In this document: one piece after another, positions 33,964-42,677 of the stretch
How the letters are laid out: each line of letters starts with the position of its first letter
Position numbering within the stretch: position 1 is the first letter of the stretch
NCBI GenBank assembly: GCA_965246905.1
Contig: CBDFFZ010000020.1
Coordinates: 97,696 to 161,695 of the forward strand
DNA from: UBA1952 sp965246905
GTDB lineage: Bacteria > Bacteroidota > Bacteroidia > Chitinophagales > Chitinophagaceae
Direction: 5' to 3'
Length of the DNA: 64,000 bases
The notes under the pieces: generated by a model
Told to the model about the DNA's origin: nothing
The model's database searches: none
Seen by the model: only the letters and a program-made list of their open reading frames with translations
Position numbers and translations under genes: made by a program

Positions 33964-35043
33964 GTGAAAAAACTTTTCCTCTTTCTTTCCTGCCTTCCTG
34001 TACTTGCTGCTGCCCAGCCTGCCGGATATTATAACGGCGCCTTCGGCCAAAACGGCCAAAATCTTCGCGCCGCTTTGTACAACATCATCAAAGGCCATAC
34101 ACCACTTAGCTATACTCCCGGCCTTTGGGATGCCTATTATACCACGGATGTAAAGCCGAATGGCAAGCTGGCTACAATTTATTCAGATAAGCCAGACAGT
34201 ACCGCCCCACCCTACGAGTTCACACTTGGCACTAATCAATGCAGCGGCTCATCGCCCGGCACTGAAGGTAGTTGCTATAACCGGGAGCATGTATGGCCGC
34301 AAAGCAAATTTGGCAGCGCATACCCAATGTACACCGATCTCTGGGTTGTGTATCCAACCGACTATAAAGTGAATTCGCAACGCGCCGATTTTCCTTATGG
34401 TAAGGTGGCCACGGCAACAACAAGGTTCAGGAATGGCAGCAGGCTGGGTAGCAACGTTTATAGCGGCGCGCCTTCTTCCACGGCTTTCGAGCCCATTGAT
34501 TCTTTTAAGGGGGATATTGCCCGCAGCTATTTCTACATCACTACCCGCTATCTGGGCGATAGTGCTTCTTTCAATGATTGGGAGATGGCGCTAAAATCCA
34601 CCCTTAAACCCTGGGCTATCCAAATGCTCTTGGAGTGGCACCATCTGGACCCTGTAAGTGACAAAGAGATAAAGCGCAATAATGCCGCTTATGCGCTCCA
34701 GCACAACCGCAACCCCTTCATCGATTATCCTCAGTTTGCCGATTGTATATGGGGCGGTAACTGCGCGGGGCTTTCCGTGCCCGGCCTTGCTGCAATTGCC
34801 AACAAAATCCATACATACCCCAACCCTGCCACCAGCCAGTTACAGATCAACTGGGCAGAGCTTGCACCGGATGAAGTGCTTGCTGTGGATATAGTGAACG
34901 TGCAGGGACAAGTGATTTACCATGCTCCGGCTGTTACCGCGCGGGCAGTAATTGTGCCGGTAAGTGACTGGCCCAAAGGACTGTATCTGCTACAGGTAAA
35001 GACGCAACATGGATTACAGGCACAAAAGGTTATGGTGCAGTAG
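33964..35043 (+). CDS. Secreted endonuclease I family nuclease with T9SS type A sorting domain
   Basis: 359 residues: a signal peptide (about 1-17), an endonuclease I/NucM domain (about 20-260) and a type A sorting domain (about 285-359: 'IHTYPNPATSQLQIN', 'VDIVNVQGQVIYHA', 'WPKGLYLLQVKTQHG'). Nuclease motifs are 'CYNREHVWPQSKFG' (His of the catalytic H-N-N centre, about 104-117), 'DYKVNSQRADFPYG' and 'LLEWHHLDPVSDKEIKRNNA' (about 219-238). It is a non-specific DNA/RNA-cleaving enzyme probably displayed or released by T9SS to use external nucleic acid. The start is GTG. Confidence 0.93.
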   Translation: MKKLFLFLSCLPVLAAAQPAGYYNGAFGQNGQNLRAALYNIIKGHTPLSYTPGLWDAYYTTDVKPNGKLATIYSDKPDSTAPPYEFTLGTNQCSGSSPGTEGSCYNREHVWPQSKFGSAYPMYTDLWVVYPTDYKVNSQRADFPYGKVATATTRFRNGSRLGSNVYSGAPSSTAFEPIDSFKGDIARSYFYITTRYLGDSASFNDWEMALKSTLKPWAIQMLLEWHHLDPVSDKEIKRNNAAYALQHNRNPFIDYPQFADCIWGGNCAGLSVPGLAAIANKIHTYPNPATSQLQINWAELAPDEVLAVDIVNVQGQVIYHAPAVTARAVIVPVSDWPKGLYLLQVKTQHGLQAQKVMVQ

Positions 35044-35103
35044 GCTTTCTTTTAAAACAATAAGTGTGTTAGCCGGATAGCTGTTTATTCCAGGGCTGTG
35101 AAA

Positions 35104-35136
35104 GGTGTCCCACGCCCTTCGGAGGTGTGGGACACC
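35104..35136. terminator. Hairpin terminator (gtgtcccac palindrome)
   Basis: Inverted repeat 'ggtgtcccacgcc' / 'ggtgtgggacacc' 60 bp after the endonuclease gene, followed by 'ggctctttctt'. Its arms closely match another hairpin at 37041-37077. Confidence 0.75.
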
Positions 35137-35175
35137 GGCTCTTTCTTGTAATTTCAACTCCATTTATCTCACCTC

Positions 35176-36276
35176 ATGAAGGCTTCCGGTATTATCACTA
35201 TTCTTGAATCTTTTGCGCCGCTTCACTACCAGGAAAGCTACGACAACAGCGGCCTGCAGGTAGGCAATCCGGCCACAGAAATTACCGGTGCATTACTTAC
35301 GCTGGATATTACAGAAGATGTGCTTGATGAAGCTGTTGCCCGCGGCTGCAATATGATCATTGCGCACCACCCTATCATTTTCACCGGGCTGAAAAGCCTT
35401 ACCGGCAGCAACTACGTGCAGCGCATTGTAGCGAAAGCTATTAAGCAGGATATAGTGCTGTACGCGGCACACACCAATATGGATAATGCCCGCGCGGGGG
35501 TTAATAAAATCATTGCTGACCGGTTAGGACTGGAAAATACTGCTATCCTGCAGATGATGACCGGCACGCTGCGCAAGCTATACACCTATGCCCCGCAAAA
35601 AGATGCGGATAAAGTGCGCGATGACTTATTTGCCGCAGGCGCTGGAGATATTGGCAAATATAAAGAATGCAGCTTCAGCACACCTGGCACAGGTACCTTT
35701 AAGCCGGATGCGGATGCGTTCCCAAAGATCGGGCAGGCAGGCGACCCGCGCGAATGGGTGGATGAAGTAAAAATAGAAGTGCTGGTGCAGCGGCATAAGG
35801 AAGCCCTGGTGCTCAAAGCCTTGTTCGACAACCATCCTTATGAAGAGGTAGCCTACGAATTGATTCACCTGCACAATGCAAACCAGGAGCTTGGCGCAGG
35901 CATCATTGGCAATCTGCCGGAGGCAATGAGCCCGCATGATTTTCTGGCCCTGCTGAAAAACCAGATGATGGTAACCTGCATCAGGCATACGGCTTTGCCG
36001 GATAAGCCCATCCGCAAAGTGGCGCTCTGCGGTGGCTCAGGGTCGTTTTTACTGAATGATGCGCTACGGGCCGGAGCAGATATTTTCATTACGGCAGATT
36101 ATAAATACCACCAGTTTTTTGATGCGGATGGCAGGATCATAATTGCCGATATTGGACACTACGAAAGCGAGCAGTTTACGCCCGAACTATTTCAGCAGCT
36201 TCTTACGGAAAAAATTCCTAATTTTGCGCCTGTTTTATCTAACATTATTACCAATCCCGTAAATTATTTTTTCTAA
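35176..36276 (+). CDS. NIF3-like dinuclear metal centre hexameric protein (YbgI/YqfO family)
   Basis: 366 residues, the long YqfO form: an NIF3 domain split by an inserted PII-like domain (about 120-225). N-terminal 'GIITILESFAPLHYQESYDNSGLQVG', 'MIIAHHPIIFTGLKSLTG' (metal-binding His pair, about 58-75), 'YAAHTNMDNARAGVN', and the C-terminal 'ADIFITADYKYHQFFDA' and 'IADIGHYESEQFTPE' complete the two-metal site. The family has unclear function. A zinc-ribbon gene begins 2 bp downstream, a typical pairing. A damaged partial copy lies upstream at 33580. Confidence 0.93.
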   Translation: MKASGIITILESFAPLHYQESYDNSGLQVGNPATEITGALLTLDITEDVLDEAVARGCNMIIAHHPIIFTGLKSLTGSNYVQRIVAKAIKQDIVLYAAHTNMDNARAGVNKIIADRLGLENTAILQMMTGTLRKLYTYAPQKDADKVRDDLFAAGAGDIGKYKECSFSTPGTGTFKPDADAFPKIGQAGDPREWVDEVKIEVLVQRHKEALVLKALFDNHPYEEVAYELIHLHNANQELGAGIIGNLPEAMSPHDFLALLKNQMMVTCIRHTALPDKPIRKVALCGGSGSFLLNDALRAGADIFITADYKYHQFFDADGRIIIADIGHYESEQFTPELFQQLLTEKIPNFAPVLSNIITNPVNYFF

Positions 36277-36278
36277 AT

Positions 36279-37037
36279 ATGGCTGCTGTTAAAGATTTTT
36301 CGGTGGAAGAGAAGCTTATAAGCTTACTTACACTCCAGAAAATAGATTCCAAGATTGATGAGATCCGCACGCTGAAAGGCGAATTGCCGATGGAAGTAAA
36401 GGACTTAGAGGATGAAAAGGAAGGCATGCAGACGCGCATCCAAAATATTGACGCCGAGATCGAAAGCATCAATACGTTTGTAGAGCAAAAGACAAACAAC
36501 AGGAAAGATGCCGGCACACTCATTAAAAAATATGAGAAGCAGCTGGACAATGTAAAGAACAACCGTGAGGCCGACGCGTTGAACAAGGAAGTGGAAATGC
36601 AGGAGCTGGAAGTAAAGCTAAACGAAAAGCATATCAAGGATGCTACGTTTGAGATCCGCGACCGCCAGGCACTCCGTACCCGCGCCGAGGAAAAGATCGC
36701 CTTCCTCGATGAAACACTGACGGGCAAAAAAGCTGAGCTCGAAAAGATTATCGCTGAGACCGAGAAGGAAGAAAAAGAGCTGGGCAAAGAATCCGATGCC
36801 GCGAAAGAAAAAGTGGACCCGCGCATGCTTTCCGCTTATGAGCGTATCCGCACCAGTTACCGCAATGGCCTGGCTGTGGTACCGGTGCTGCGCGATTCCT
36901 GCGGCGGCTGCTTCAATGTAATACCGCCACAACGCCAGAGCGAGATCCGCCAGCATAAGAAAGTACTGGTTTGTGAGCACTGTGGCCGCATCCTAGTGGA
37001 TAATGAACTGAATGACGAGGTAACAATCAAGCACTAA
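36279..37037 (+). CDS. C4-type zinc-ribbon coiled-coil protein (DUF164-like family)
   Basis: 252 residues: a long coiled-coil hairpin (about 10-190, Glu/Lys-rich) followed by a zinc ribbon with CxxC pairs ('SCGGCFNVIP', about 210-219, and 'VCEHCGRIL', about 231-239). This architecture is that of the DUF164/CdsZ-like zinc-ribbon family, implicated in RNA or protein interactions at the cell division or ribosome level in some bacteria. It is co-transcribed with the NIF3-like gene, an arrangement found across many bacteria. Confidence 0.9.
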   Translation: MAAVKDFSVEEKLISLLTLQKIDSKIDEIRTLKGELPMEVKDLEDEKEGMQTRIQNIDAEIESINTFVEQKTNNRKDAGTLIKKYEKQLDNVKNNREADALNKEVEMQELEVKLNEKHIKDATFEIRDRQALRTRAEEKIAFLDETLTGKKAELEKIIAETEKEEKELGKESDAAKEKVDPRMLSAYERIRTSYRNGLAVVPVLRDSCGGCFNVIPPQRQSEIRQHKKVLVCEHCGRILVDNELNDEVTIKH

Positions 37038-37040
37038 TCC

Positions 37041-37077
37041 GGTGTCCCACGCCTTCGGGTGTGTGGGGACACCTTTT
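37041..37077. terminator. Rho-independent terminator (gtgtcccac palindrome)
   Basis: Inverted repeat 'ggtgtcccac' / 'gtggggacacc' followed by 'tttt', 4 bp after the zinc-ribbon gene stop. Nearly identical arms occur at 35104. Confidence 0.85.
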
Positions 37078-37086
37078 GTAAAGAGG

Positions 37087-37126
37087 AATGTCCCACGAGC
37101 TTTCAATGAAGTGCGTGGGGCATTTT
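37087..37126. terminator. Second hairpin, tandem terminator
   Basis: Inverted repeat 'aatgtcccacg' / 'cgtggggcatt' followed by 'tt', directly after the preceding hairpin; its core 'tgtcccac' matches the other two. Confidence 0.6.
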
Positions 37127-37154
37127 ACATTTTACCACAGCAAAACCGGATTCT

Positions 37155-37571
37155 ATGAAAGTAAATGAAGTGCCGCAGGACGGGCTCGATTACAAAGGCC
37201 GGGGCGAGCTGCGCAAGCTCATGTACGCTACCGCTAATGATGGTAAATACACCGGCGTAGGCTCGGTAGGCTGGGAGGCAGAAAATGAAGCTACAAAGCA
37301 GGCATGGGATGAAGTTGAAGAAATGCTTAAGGAAACAGAAGCCGCCGTTCGCGCCGGTACATTAAGCCCGATAGCCTGGTTTATGCAGAAAGCCCTGATG
37401 GATGTGCCGCTTCTGGCAAGCTACATGGGCAAGTGGCAATGGTCCATTAAACGCCACCTGAAACCTAAAGGATTCGCCGGATTAAGTGAGGCTACCCTTG
37501 CTGCCTATGCACAAGTTTTCAATATTTCTGCAGAGGAACTGAAACATTTCGCGAAGCGCCAAAATTTTTAA
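37155..37571 (+). CDS. Conserved-looking protein of unknown function (BtrH-gene partner)
   Basis: 138 residues, soluble, helical by composition with several Trp and no signal peptide. Landmarks are 'GRGELRKLMYATANDGKYTGVGSVGWEAENEATKQAWDEVEEMLK' region (about 17-60) and 'GKWQWSIKRHLKP' (about 95-107). No family is assigned by eye. It ends 6 bp before the BtrH-like gene, so the two are translated from one message and probably act together. Confidence 0.65.
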   Translation: MKVNEVPQDGLDYKGRGELRKLMYATANDGKYTGVGSVGWEAENEATKQAWDEVEEMLKETEAAVRAGTLSPIAWFMQKALMDVPLLASYMGKWQWSIKRHLKPKGFAGLSEATLAAYAQVFNISAEELKHFAKRQNF

Positions 37572-37577
37572 TAAATC

Positions 37578-38618
37578 ATGACCAACCAACCGGCCGGTGT
37601 AAATAGTGTACTGCCGAGGGAACATGCGTACCTGCACTTCCAACATGCACATTGCGAGAGTGGGGTTACCACCAATCTGCTACGGCATTATGGCATCGAA
37701 ATCAGCGAGCCTATGGCGTTTGGAATCGGGGCAGGATTGTTCTTTGCGCACGTGCCCTTCTTGAAGGTGAGTGGTACACCGGCTACTACTTTTCGTACCT
37801 GGCCGGGGGCGATCTTCAAGCGGGTAGCACAGCGGCTGCATGTAACGATGCATACCGAGAAGTTCCGCACACCGGAAAAAGCTATGCAGGCGCTGGACCG
37901 GGCGCTCGATGCAGGCATCCCCGTAGGGCTGCAAACTTCTGTTTATTATCTGCCTTATCTCCCCGAAGCTTTTCGCTTTCACTTCAATGCGCACAACCTG
38001 GTTATTTACGGCCGTAAGGATGGACAGTACCTTGTGAGCGATCCTGTGCTGGACTATGCCACTACTATTGCCGCTGAAGACCTTATAAAAGCACGCTTTG
38101 CCAAAGGTATGCCCGAACCTAAAGGCTTTATGTATTATGTGATCGATGCGCCGAAAAAGATTGATTATACCAAAGCTATACAGCAGGGCATTAAGCAGAC
38201 ATGCTTCTTTATGCTTTCGCCGCCTATCCCGTGGTTTGGCAACAAGGCCGTATTTTTGCTGGCCGGCAGGATTAAAAAATATCCGCAAAAACTTACGCCC
38301 CGCAAGGCTTCTCTTTTTTTAGGCAATATTATCCGGATGCAGGAGGAGATTGGCACGGGTGGTGCAGGCTTCCGTTATCTCTACGCTGCCTTCCTGCAGG
38401 AAGCCGGGGAATTATTGAAGCGCGATGATCTGTTGCGCTTTTCTGAAGAGCTTACCAGCATTGGCGATGACTGGCGCAGCTTTGCCTATCATGCGGCGCG
38501 GCTCGTAAAAGCCCGGACGTCTGATGTGGTTTCATATGATGAGCTGAGCGATCTGCTGCGCAAATGCGGGGATCGTGAACGCGATGTATTTACAAGGCTT
38601 CAAAAAATTAAGTGGTAG
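37578..38618 (+). CDS. BtrH N-terminal domain protein (cysteine-peptidase-like/acyltransferase-like)
   Basis: 346 residues. The first 150 match the BtrH N-terminal domain by recall: 'HFQHAHCESGVTTNLLRHYG' carries the candidate catalytic Cys (about 27), 'FGIGAGLFFAHVPF' follows, and 'HFNAHNLVIYGRKDGQYLVSDP' contributes His and Asp. BtrH transfers an acyl group in butirosin synthesis; other family members are found in lipid and polyketide-like clusters. The C-terminal half is helical (DUF4872-like). It is coupled to the 138-residue gene before it; no biosynthetic enzymes adjoin, so the substrate is open. Confidence 0.8.
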   Translation: MTNQPAGVNSVLPREHAYLHFQHAHCESGVTTNLLRHYGIEISEPMAFGIGAGLFFAHVPFLKVSGTPATTFRTWPGAIFKRVAQRLHVTMHTEKFRTPEKAMQALDRALDAGIPVGLQTSVYYLPYLPEAFRFHFNAHNLVIYGRKDGQYLVSDPVLDYATTIAAEDLIKARFAKGMPEPKGFMYYVIDAPKKIDYTKAIQQGIKQTCFFMLSPPIPWFGNKAVFLLAGRIKKYPQKLTPRKASLFLGNIIRMQEEIGTGGAGFRYLYAAFLQEAGELLKRDDLLRFSEELTSIGDDWRSFAYHAARLVKARTSDVVSYDELSDLLRKCGDRERDVFTRLQKIKW

Positions 38619-38652
38619 TAAAATCATAGTTTTGCGCACTTTATAGAAAGTT

Positions 38653-39198
38653 TTGCTCACTGCCATCCGCCATATTGTACTATCGGTTATCGACTTTTTC
38701 CATAAGCCCTTTTCGCGGTTTATAGATAAGCAGACCTTCCGTTATCTTGCCTGCGGCGGATCTAATGCAGTGTTGAATGTGCTCATCTATTTCATTTCCT
38801 TCCACTTTTTATTGCATGAGCAGGATGTGCTGATCGGGGCAGGAAACTTATTGCTTATTGCACCAAAGGCACCTTATTCCGCTAATGTGCTGCATATTAC
38901 CTCGGAGGTCGCAGCATTCATTATTGCTTTTACCATTTCTTTTCCTATAGGTTTTTTTCTATCCCGCCACATTGTTTTTCCTGAGTCAGAGCTGCGTGGG
39001 CGGATCCAGTTTTTCCGCTATGCGCTTACGGTTGCCATCTGCCTTTTGCTTAATTATGTACTGATAAAAGTGGCCAAATTTTTCGGCATCTACCCGACTC
39101 TGGGATATGTGGCTACCCAGGTACTTGTGGCCATGTTCAGCTATTTTACGCAAAGGCTCTTTACTTTCAAAGTACCCAAGCAGCGGGCAAATGCATAG
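38653..39198 (+). CDS. GtrA family membrane protein
   Basis: 181 residues with four membrane helices. 'FRYLACGGSNAVLNVLIYF' (about 29-47) and 'RHIVFPESELRGRIQFFRYALTVAI' (about 105-129), plus 'FTQRLFTFK' near the C-terminus, are GtrA signatures. GtrA-like proteins are thought to flip or carry lipid-linked sugars for cell-surface polysaccharide modification. No glycosyltransferase adjoins. The start is a TTG 34 bp after the preceding gene. Confidence 0.85.
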   Translation: MLTAIRHIVLSVIDFFHKPFSRFIDKQTFRYLACGGSNAVLNVLIYFISFHFLLHEQDVLIGAGNLLLIAPKAPYSANVLHITSEVAAFIIAFTISFPIGFFLSRHIVFPESELRGRIQFFRYALTVAICLLLNYVLIKVAKFFGIYPTLGYVATQVLVAMFSYFTQRLFTFKVPKQRANA

Positions 39199-39233
39199 CA
39201 ATATCACAGGCTTTACGCCGTTCTAATTCTGCC

Positions 39234-39914
39234 ATGCGCAAATTTTTTCCTTTAATATTGATGGGGCTGCTTCCGCTTGTGGCACAGGCGCAGGCATTAT
39301 CAAAGCTTTTTCCCACACAGGAAGATGACCGTTATGTAGATACGCGCATTTTCTTCGGGGCATTAGCCGCAGGCGTAAATTTCAGCCAGGTAGATGGGGA
39401 TACAAAAAGTGGCTACCATAAAGTTGGGATCAATGCGGGAGCTGTTGTTTATACCCTGATAAAACCGGCAATCGGGGCATCGCTGGAGTTGCGTTTTGCC
39501 CAGAAAGGAAGTGTGTCCAAAGCATTTACTTCCAATGCCGGGGGCGTGGCAGCGCAGGAAATTTATAAAATTAAGCTGAATTATGCAGAGGTGCCGCTGA
39601 TGCTTCATTACTTCGCGCCAGGCAAAATAACCTACAGTGCAGGTGTGGCATATGCCTATCTTATTTCTTCCAAAGAAACGTATGAAGCCGGCTACGCAGT
39701 GAATCTGCATGATAATTACCCATTCCGTAAACAGGAGATAAGCGGGCTGCTTGGGGGCAATTATGTGCTGGTAAAGCATTGGTCGGTCGAGGGGCGCTAC
39801 CAATATTCGCTCACCTCTATCCGCAATGCGGAGAATATCCCTACAGGGCTTAACACCGGCTCCGGAAAGCAGTTAAACAACCTGTTTACCTTCCGGCTGA
39901 TGTACCTGTTTTAA
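39234..39914 (+). CDS. Outer-membrane beta-barrel protein (PorT-like family)
   Basis: 226 residues: a signal peptide (about 1-20, 'LPLVAQAQA'), then an eight-strand-like pattern with 'FFGALAAGVNFSQVDGDTKSGYHKVGINAG', 'ASLELRFAQKGS', 'LNYAEVPLMLHY' and a terminal 'FTFRLMYLF' ending in Phe, as expected for barrels assembled by BAM. PorT/OMP_b-brl_2-type proteins are abundant in Bacteroidota. Function is unknown; it need not be the T9SS PorT itself. Confidence 0.85.
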   Translation: MRKFFPLILMGLLPLVAQAQALSKLFPTQEDDRYVDTRIFFGALAAGVNFSQVDGDTKSGYHKVGINAGAVVYTLIKPAIGASLELRFAQKGSVSKAFTSNAGGVAAQEIYKIKLNYAEVPLMLHYFAPGKITYSAGVAYAYLISSKETYEAGYAVNLHDNYPFRKQEISGLLGGNYVLVKHWSVEGRYQYSLTSIRNAENIPTGLNTGSGKQLNNLFTFRLMYLF

Positions 39915-39980
39915 TGATTTTTTTTTGCGGGGATTCTGGCAGATTTCTATGTCCAGATATCACTACAAACCGGTTAATTT

Positions 39981-41315
39981 TTATTTCATCATCCGCCCGA
40001 TCATCCTGAAAAATCTCCTGTTTAGAAAAACAGATGAGCAGGTAAGCCCGGCGAGAAAGCCCAGCCACATGCCGGCAGCTCCCATATGGAAATAGAATGC
40101 CATCAGGCAGCCAACCGGTATACCGATGATCCAGTAGGCAAGCGCAATGTAAAAAGTAGGTGTTTTTACATCTTTAATTCCGCGAAGCAGCCCTACACCA
40201 ATAGCCTGTGTGGCATCTGATATCTGGAAGAAACCTGCAAAAAGCATTAAAGCAGAAGCAATAGCAATAACCGGGGCATCCTGCGTAAATGCGCGCGGCA
40301 GATAATGGCGCATGCTTACGTAAAAGAGCGCGCAGGCGGTGCCATATACAAGCGCACTCAGGAGACTGCTCTTGCCAATCAGCTCAATAGACGCCCACGC
40401 CTTCCGGCCCCAGGCATTAGATACCCGGATAGAAGTGCCCATAGAAAGGCCAAGCGGAACCATAAAAGTAAAGGCCGCGCACATCAGCGCAATCTGGTGC
40501 GCAGCCTGCTCTACCGCTCCCAGCATCCCGATAAGAATCCCCGAAAGCGCAAATGCGCCGGACTCCATAGCTATTTGGAGGGAGCTTGGAATACCGATCT
40601 TCATCAACTCACGAATCGTTTGCCACCGCAGCCGCCACTGGGCATTCCGCACAGCAATGTACCTTCGGAAACGCCGATGGGAAAGCACCGTTGTTACCAG
40701 CGCAGCAAGGATAAATGTGCGGGTAATCAGTGTGCCATAAGCCGCCCCGATAAGCTCCAGCCTGGGGAAGCCGAAGTGACCATATACCAACATCCAGTTG
40801 ATAAAAATATTTACCGGCAGCGCGCTTACGGACAGCACCATTGCCGTGCGCGTAAGCTCCAACCCATCTGTAAACTGCTTGAGCGCCATAAACATAATCA
40901 TGGGGATGAGCGACCAGGCCATGACCTGCAGGTAGGGCCCGGCAAGCAGCGCCACATCCGCATCCTGACCCAGATGAAAAAGTATGCCCTTTCCCAGATT
41001 CAGGCCGGTGGCTATGAGCACCGCAGCAATGGTACACAGCCAGAAGCCATTGTAGCCGTAGTGAGATACAAGTGCGCTGTCGTTACGGCCATGCGCCAGG
41101 GATACGGTTTGAGAGACGCTCAGTGTAATGCCGAATCCAACCACGAAAGGGATATTCATTACACTGTTTACCAGCGCAGCCGCAGCAAGTTGCTTGTAAG
41201 AGATAGCACCCACCATAGCCGTATCGATCATGCCGAGGGCCATCTGCGTGAGCTCGCCGAGGATGATAGGCGCTGAGAGCTTCCAGGTACTTGCGGCTTC
41301 ACGTCTTAAATGCAT
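39981..41315 (-). CDS. MATE family efflux transporter (NorM-like)
   Basis: 444 residues with about 12 membrane helices. 'SAPIILGELTQMALGMIDTAMVG' at the N-terminus and 'MVPLGLSMGTSIRVSNAWGRK' mid-protein are NorM-type MATE signatures. It exports cationic drugs or metabolites with Na+ or H+ antiport. It is only distantly like the other MATE in this window (11196-12530). It is divergent from fdhD, with 61 bp between the starts. Confidence 0.92.
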   Translation of the reverse strand: MHLRREAASTWKLSAPIILGELTQMALGMIDTAMVGAISYKQLAAAALVNSVMNIPFVVGFGITLSVSQTVSLAHGRNDSALVSHYGYNGFWLCTIAAVLIATGLNLGKGILFHLGQDADVALLAGPYLQVMAWSLIPMIMFMALKQFTDGLELTRTAMVLSVSALPVNIFINWMLVYGHFGFPRLELIGAAYGTLITRTFILAALVTTVLSHRRFRRYIAVRNAQWRLRWQTIRELMKIGIPSSLQIAMESGAFALSGILIGMLGAVEQAAHQIALMCAAFTFMVPLGLSMGTSIRVSNAWGRKAWASIELIGKSSLLSALVYGTACALFYVSMRHYLPRAFTQDAPVIAIASALMLFAGFFQISDATQAIGVGLLRGIKDVKTPTFYIALAYWIIGIPVGCLMAFYFHMGAAGMWLGFLAGLTCSSVFLNRRFFRMIGRMMK

Positions 41316-41376
41316 AACAGGCGCGAAAATAAGGCATCCGCCTGCGGAAGATGAGGATGGTAAGGCTTAAATTTGG

Positions 41377-42219
41377 ATGATGGATACAGTTGCTTCTACC
41401 TCCGTAAGCATTTGCAGGATGAGTAAAGAAGGCGAGGCTATCGTGGAAGATTTGGTGGCTACAGAAGAACCTTTAGAAACACAGCTTCTCTACTTTGCAG
41501 ATGGCATCCAACGACGCAAATCAATTTCGGTAACCATGCGCACTCCGGGCGACGATCAAGCGCTTGCTGCAGGTTTTTTATTTACCGAAGGCGTGCTAAT
41601 AAATCGGGGGCAAATTTATAAGATCAAGTCTTCGCCTGGCAATCAAAATATAATCGTGGTAAGCCTTGCGGCAGATGCTGTGCCCTTATTGAAAGGCATG
41701 GAGCGCAACTTTTACACAACTTCTTCCTGCGGCATTTGTGGAAAAGCCAGCATTGATGCGATCAGAACGGTTTCACCTTTCAGAAAGAGTGTTAGCAATG
41801 GTTTTAAGGTAGATGCTTCAGTACTTTACCAATTGCCCGCAAAACTCTCAGCAAAGCAGGAAGTTTTTGAAAGCACCGGCGGATTACACGCGGCAGCATT
41901 GTTTACCCGATCCGGAAATTTTATTGTGCTGAAGGAAGATGTAGGCCGCCACAATGCACTCGACAAGCTGATCGGCACCGCTTTTATACAGAATGAATTA
42001 CCGCTTTCGGATGCAGTATTGCTATTGAGCGGTAGAGCCTCATTTGAGCTCGTGCAGAAAGCTGCAATGGCCGGAATCACGCTGATAGCTGCTGTTGGCG
42101 CACCTTCCAGCCTTGCTGTTGCACTGGCAGCAGAAGCGGGCATTACGCTGATCGGTTTCTTACGGGCCGGACGATTTAATATCTATACGCATCGGGAACG
42201 TATCATTTCCGGTAAGTAA
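41377..42219 (+). CDS. fdhD: Formate dehydrogenase accessory sulfurtransferase
   Basis: 280 residues. 'ITLIGFLRAGRFNIYT' at the C-terminus, 'STGGLHAAALFTRSGNFIVLKEDVGRHNALDKLIG' in the centre (about 168-202) and the conserved cysteine pair in 'TTSSCGICGKASIDAI' (about 113-128) identify FdhD. It passes sulfur from IscS to the molybdenum cofactor of formate dehydrogenase-type enzymes. It stands 458 bp upstream of the molybdoenzyme gene, with a small DUF7009 gene between. The true start may be the ATG at 41377 or 41380. Confidence 0.95.
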   Translation: MMDTVASTSVSICRMSKEGEAIVEDLVATEEPLETQLLYFADGIQRRKSISVTMRTPGDDQALAAGFLFTEGVLINRGQIYKIKSSPGNQNIIVVSLAADAVPLLKGMERNFYTTSSCGICGKASIDAIRTVSPFRKSVSNGFKVDASVLYQLPAKLSAKQEVFESTGGLHAAALFTRSGNFIVLKEDVGRHNALDKLIGTAFIQNELPLSDAVLLLSGRASFELVQKAAMAGITLIAAVGAPSSLAVALAAEAGITLIGFLRAGRFNIYTHRERIISGK

Positions 42220-42305
42220 ATTTGTGTACTGTTAAAAACAGGGTATGAGCGTTAGGCATTTCTGCGAAACCTCACCGCTCTTTATAGTTAAAGAAGCATT
42301 GCCAC

Positions 42306-42674
42306 ATGAAAATAAGGATCAAAGGGTCATCAGTAAGGATCAGGCTTTCCCGCACAGAGGTAGGAAAGCTCGTGCATGATGGCTACCTTGAGGAAAGCAC
42401 CCCATTCGGCGCAGCCACTTTTAAATATGCACTGCAAAAGCAGGAAGCCGGCAATGCGCTTACCGCAAGCTTCGATCGCAACTGTATCACGATGATGGTA
42501 CCGGAATCACTCGTTAAAAATTGGGATACAAACAGCCTCATAACCATTGAAAATTCCATGCCTGTTGATGAATACACAACCCTACATCTACTACTTGAAA
42601 AAGATTTTCAGTGCCTCGATGCAGTTACAGAAGACCAGAGCGATAACTACCTGAACCCTAACAAAACGTGCTGA
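42306..42674 (+). CDS. DUF7009-like small protein in the molybdoenzyme operon
   Basis: 122 residues, starting 'MKIRIKGSSVRIRLSRTEVGKLVHDGYLEE', a beta-rich soluble protein ending in a Cys ('LNPNKTC'). By recall this family sits between fdhD and FdhF/YdeP-type genes in Bacteroidota. The gene is 3 bp from the molybdoenzyme gene, so coupling is certain. Function is unknown; an assembly or maturation aid is the natural guess. Confidence 0.8.
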   Translation: MKIRIKGSSVRIRLSRTEVGKLVHDGYLEESTPFGAATFKYALQKQEAGNALTASFDRNCITMMVPESLVKNWDTNSLITIENSMPVDEYTTLHLLLEKDFQCLDAVTEDQSDNYLNPNKTC

Positions 42675-42677
42675 GCT

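Noticed and set aside
40305..41276. 323-codon + strand frame
   Set aside because: Antisense to the second MATE gene, rich in Arg, His and Gln as expected of a shadow frame.
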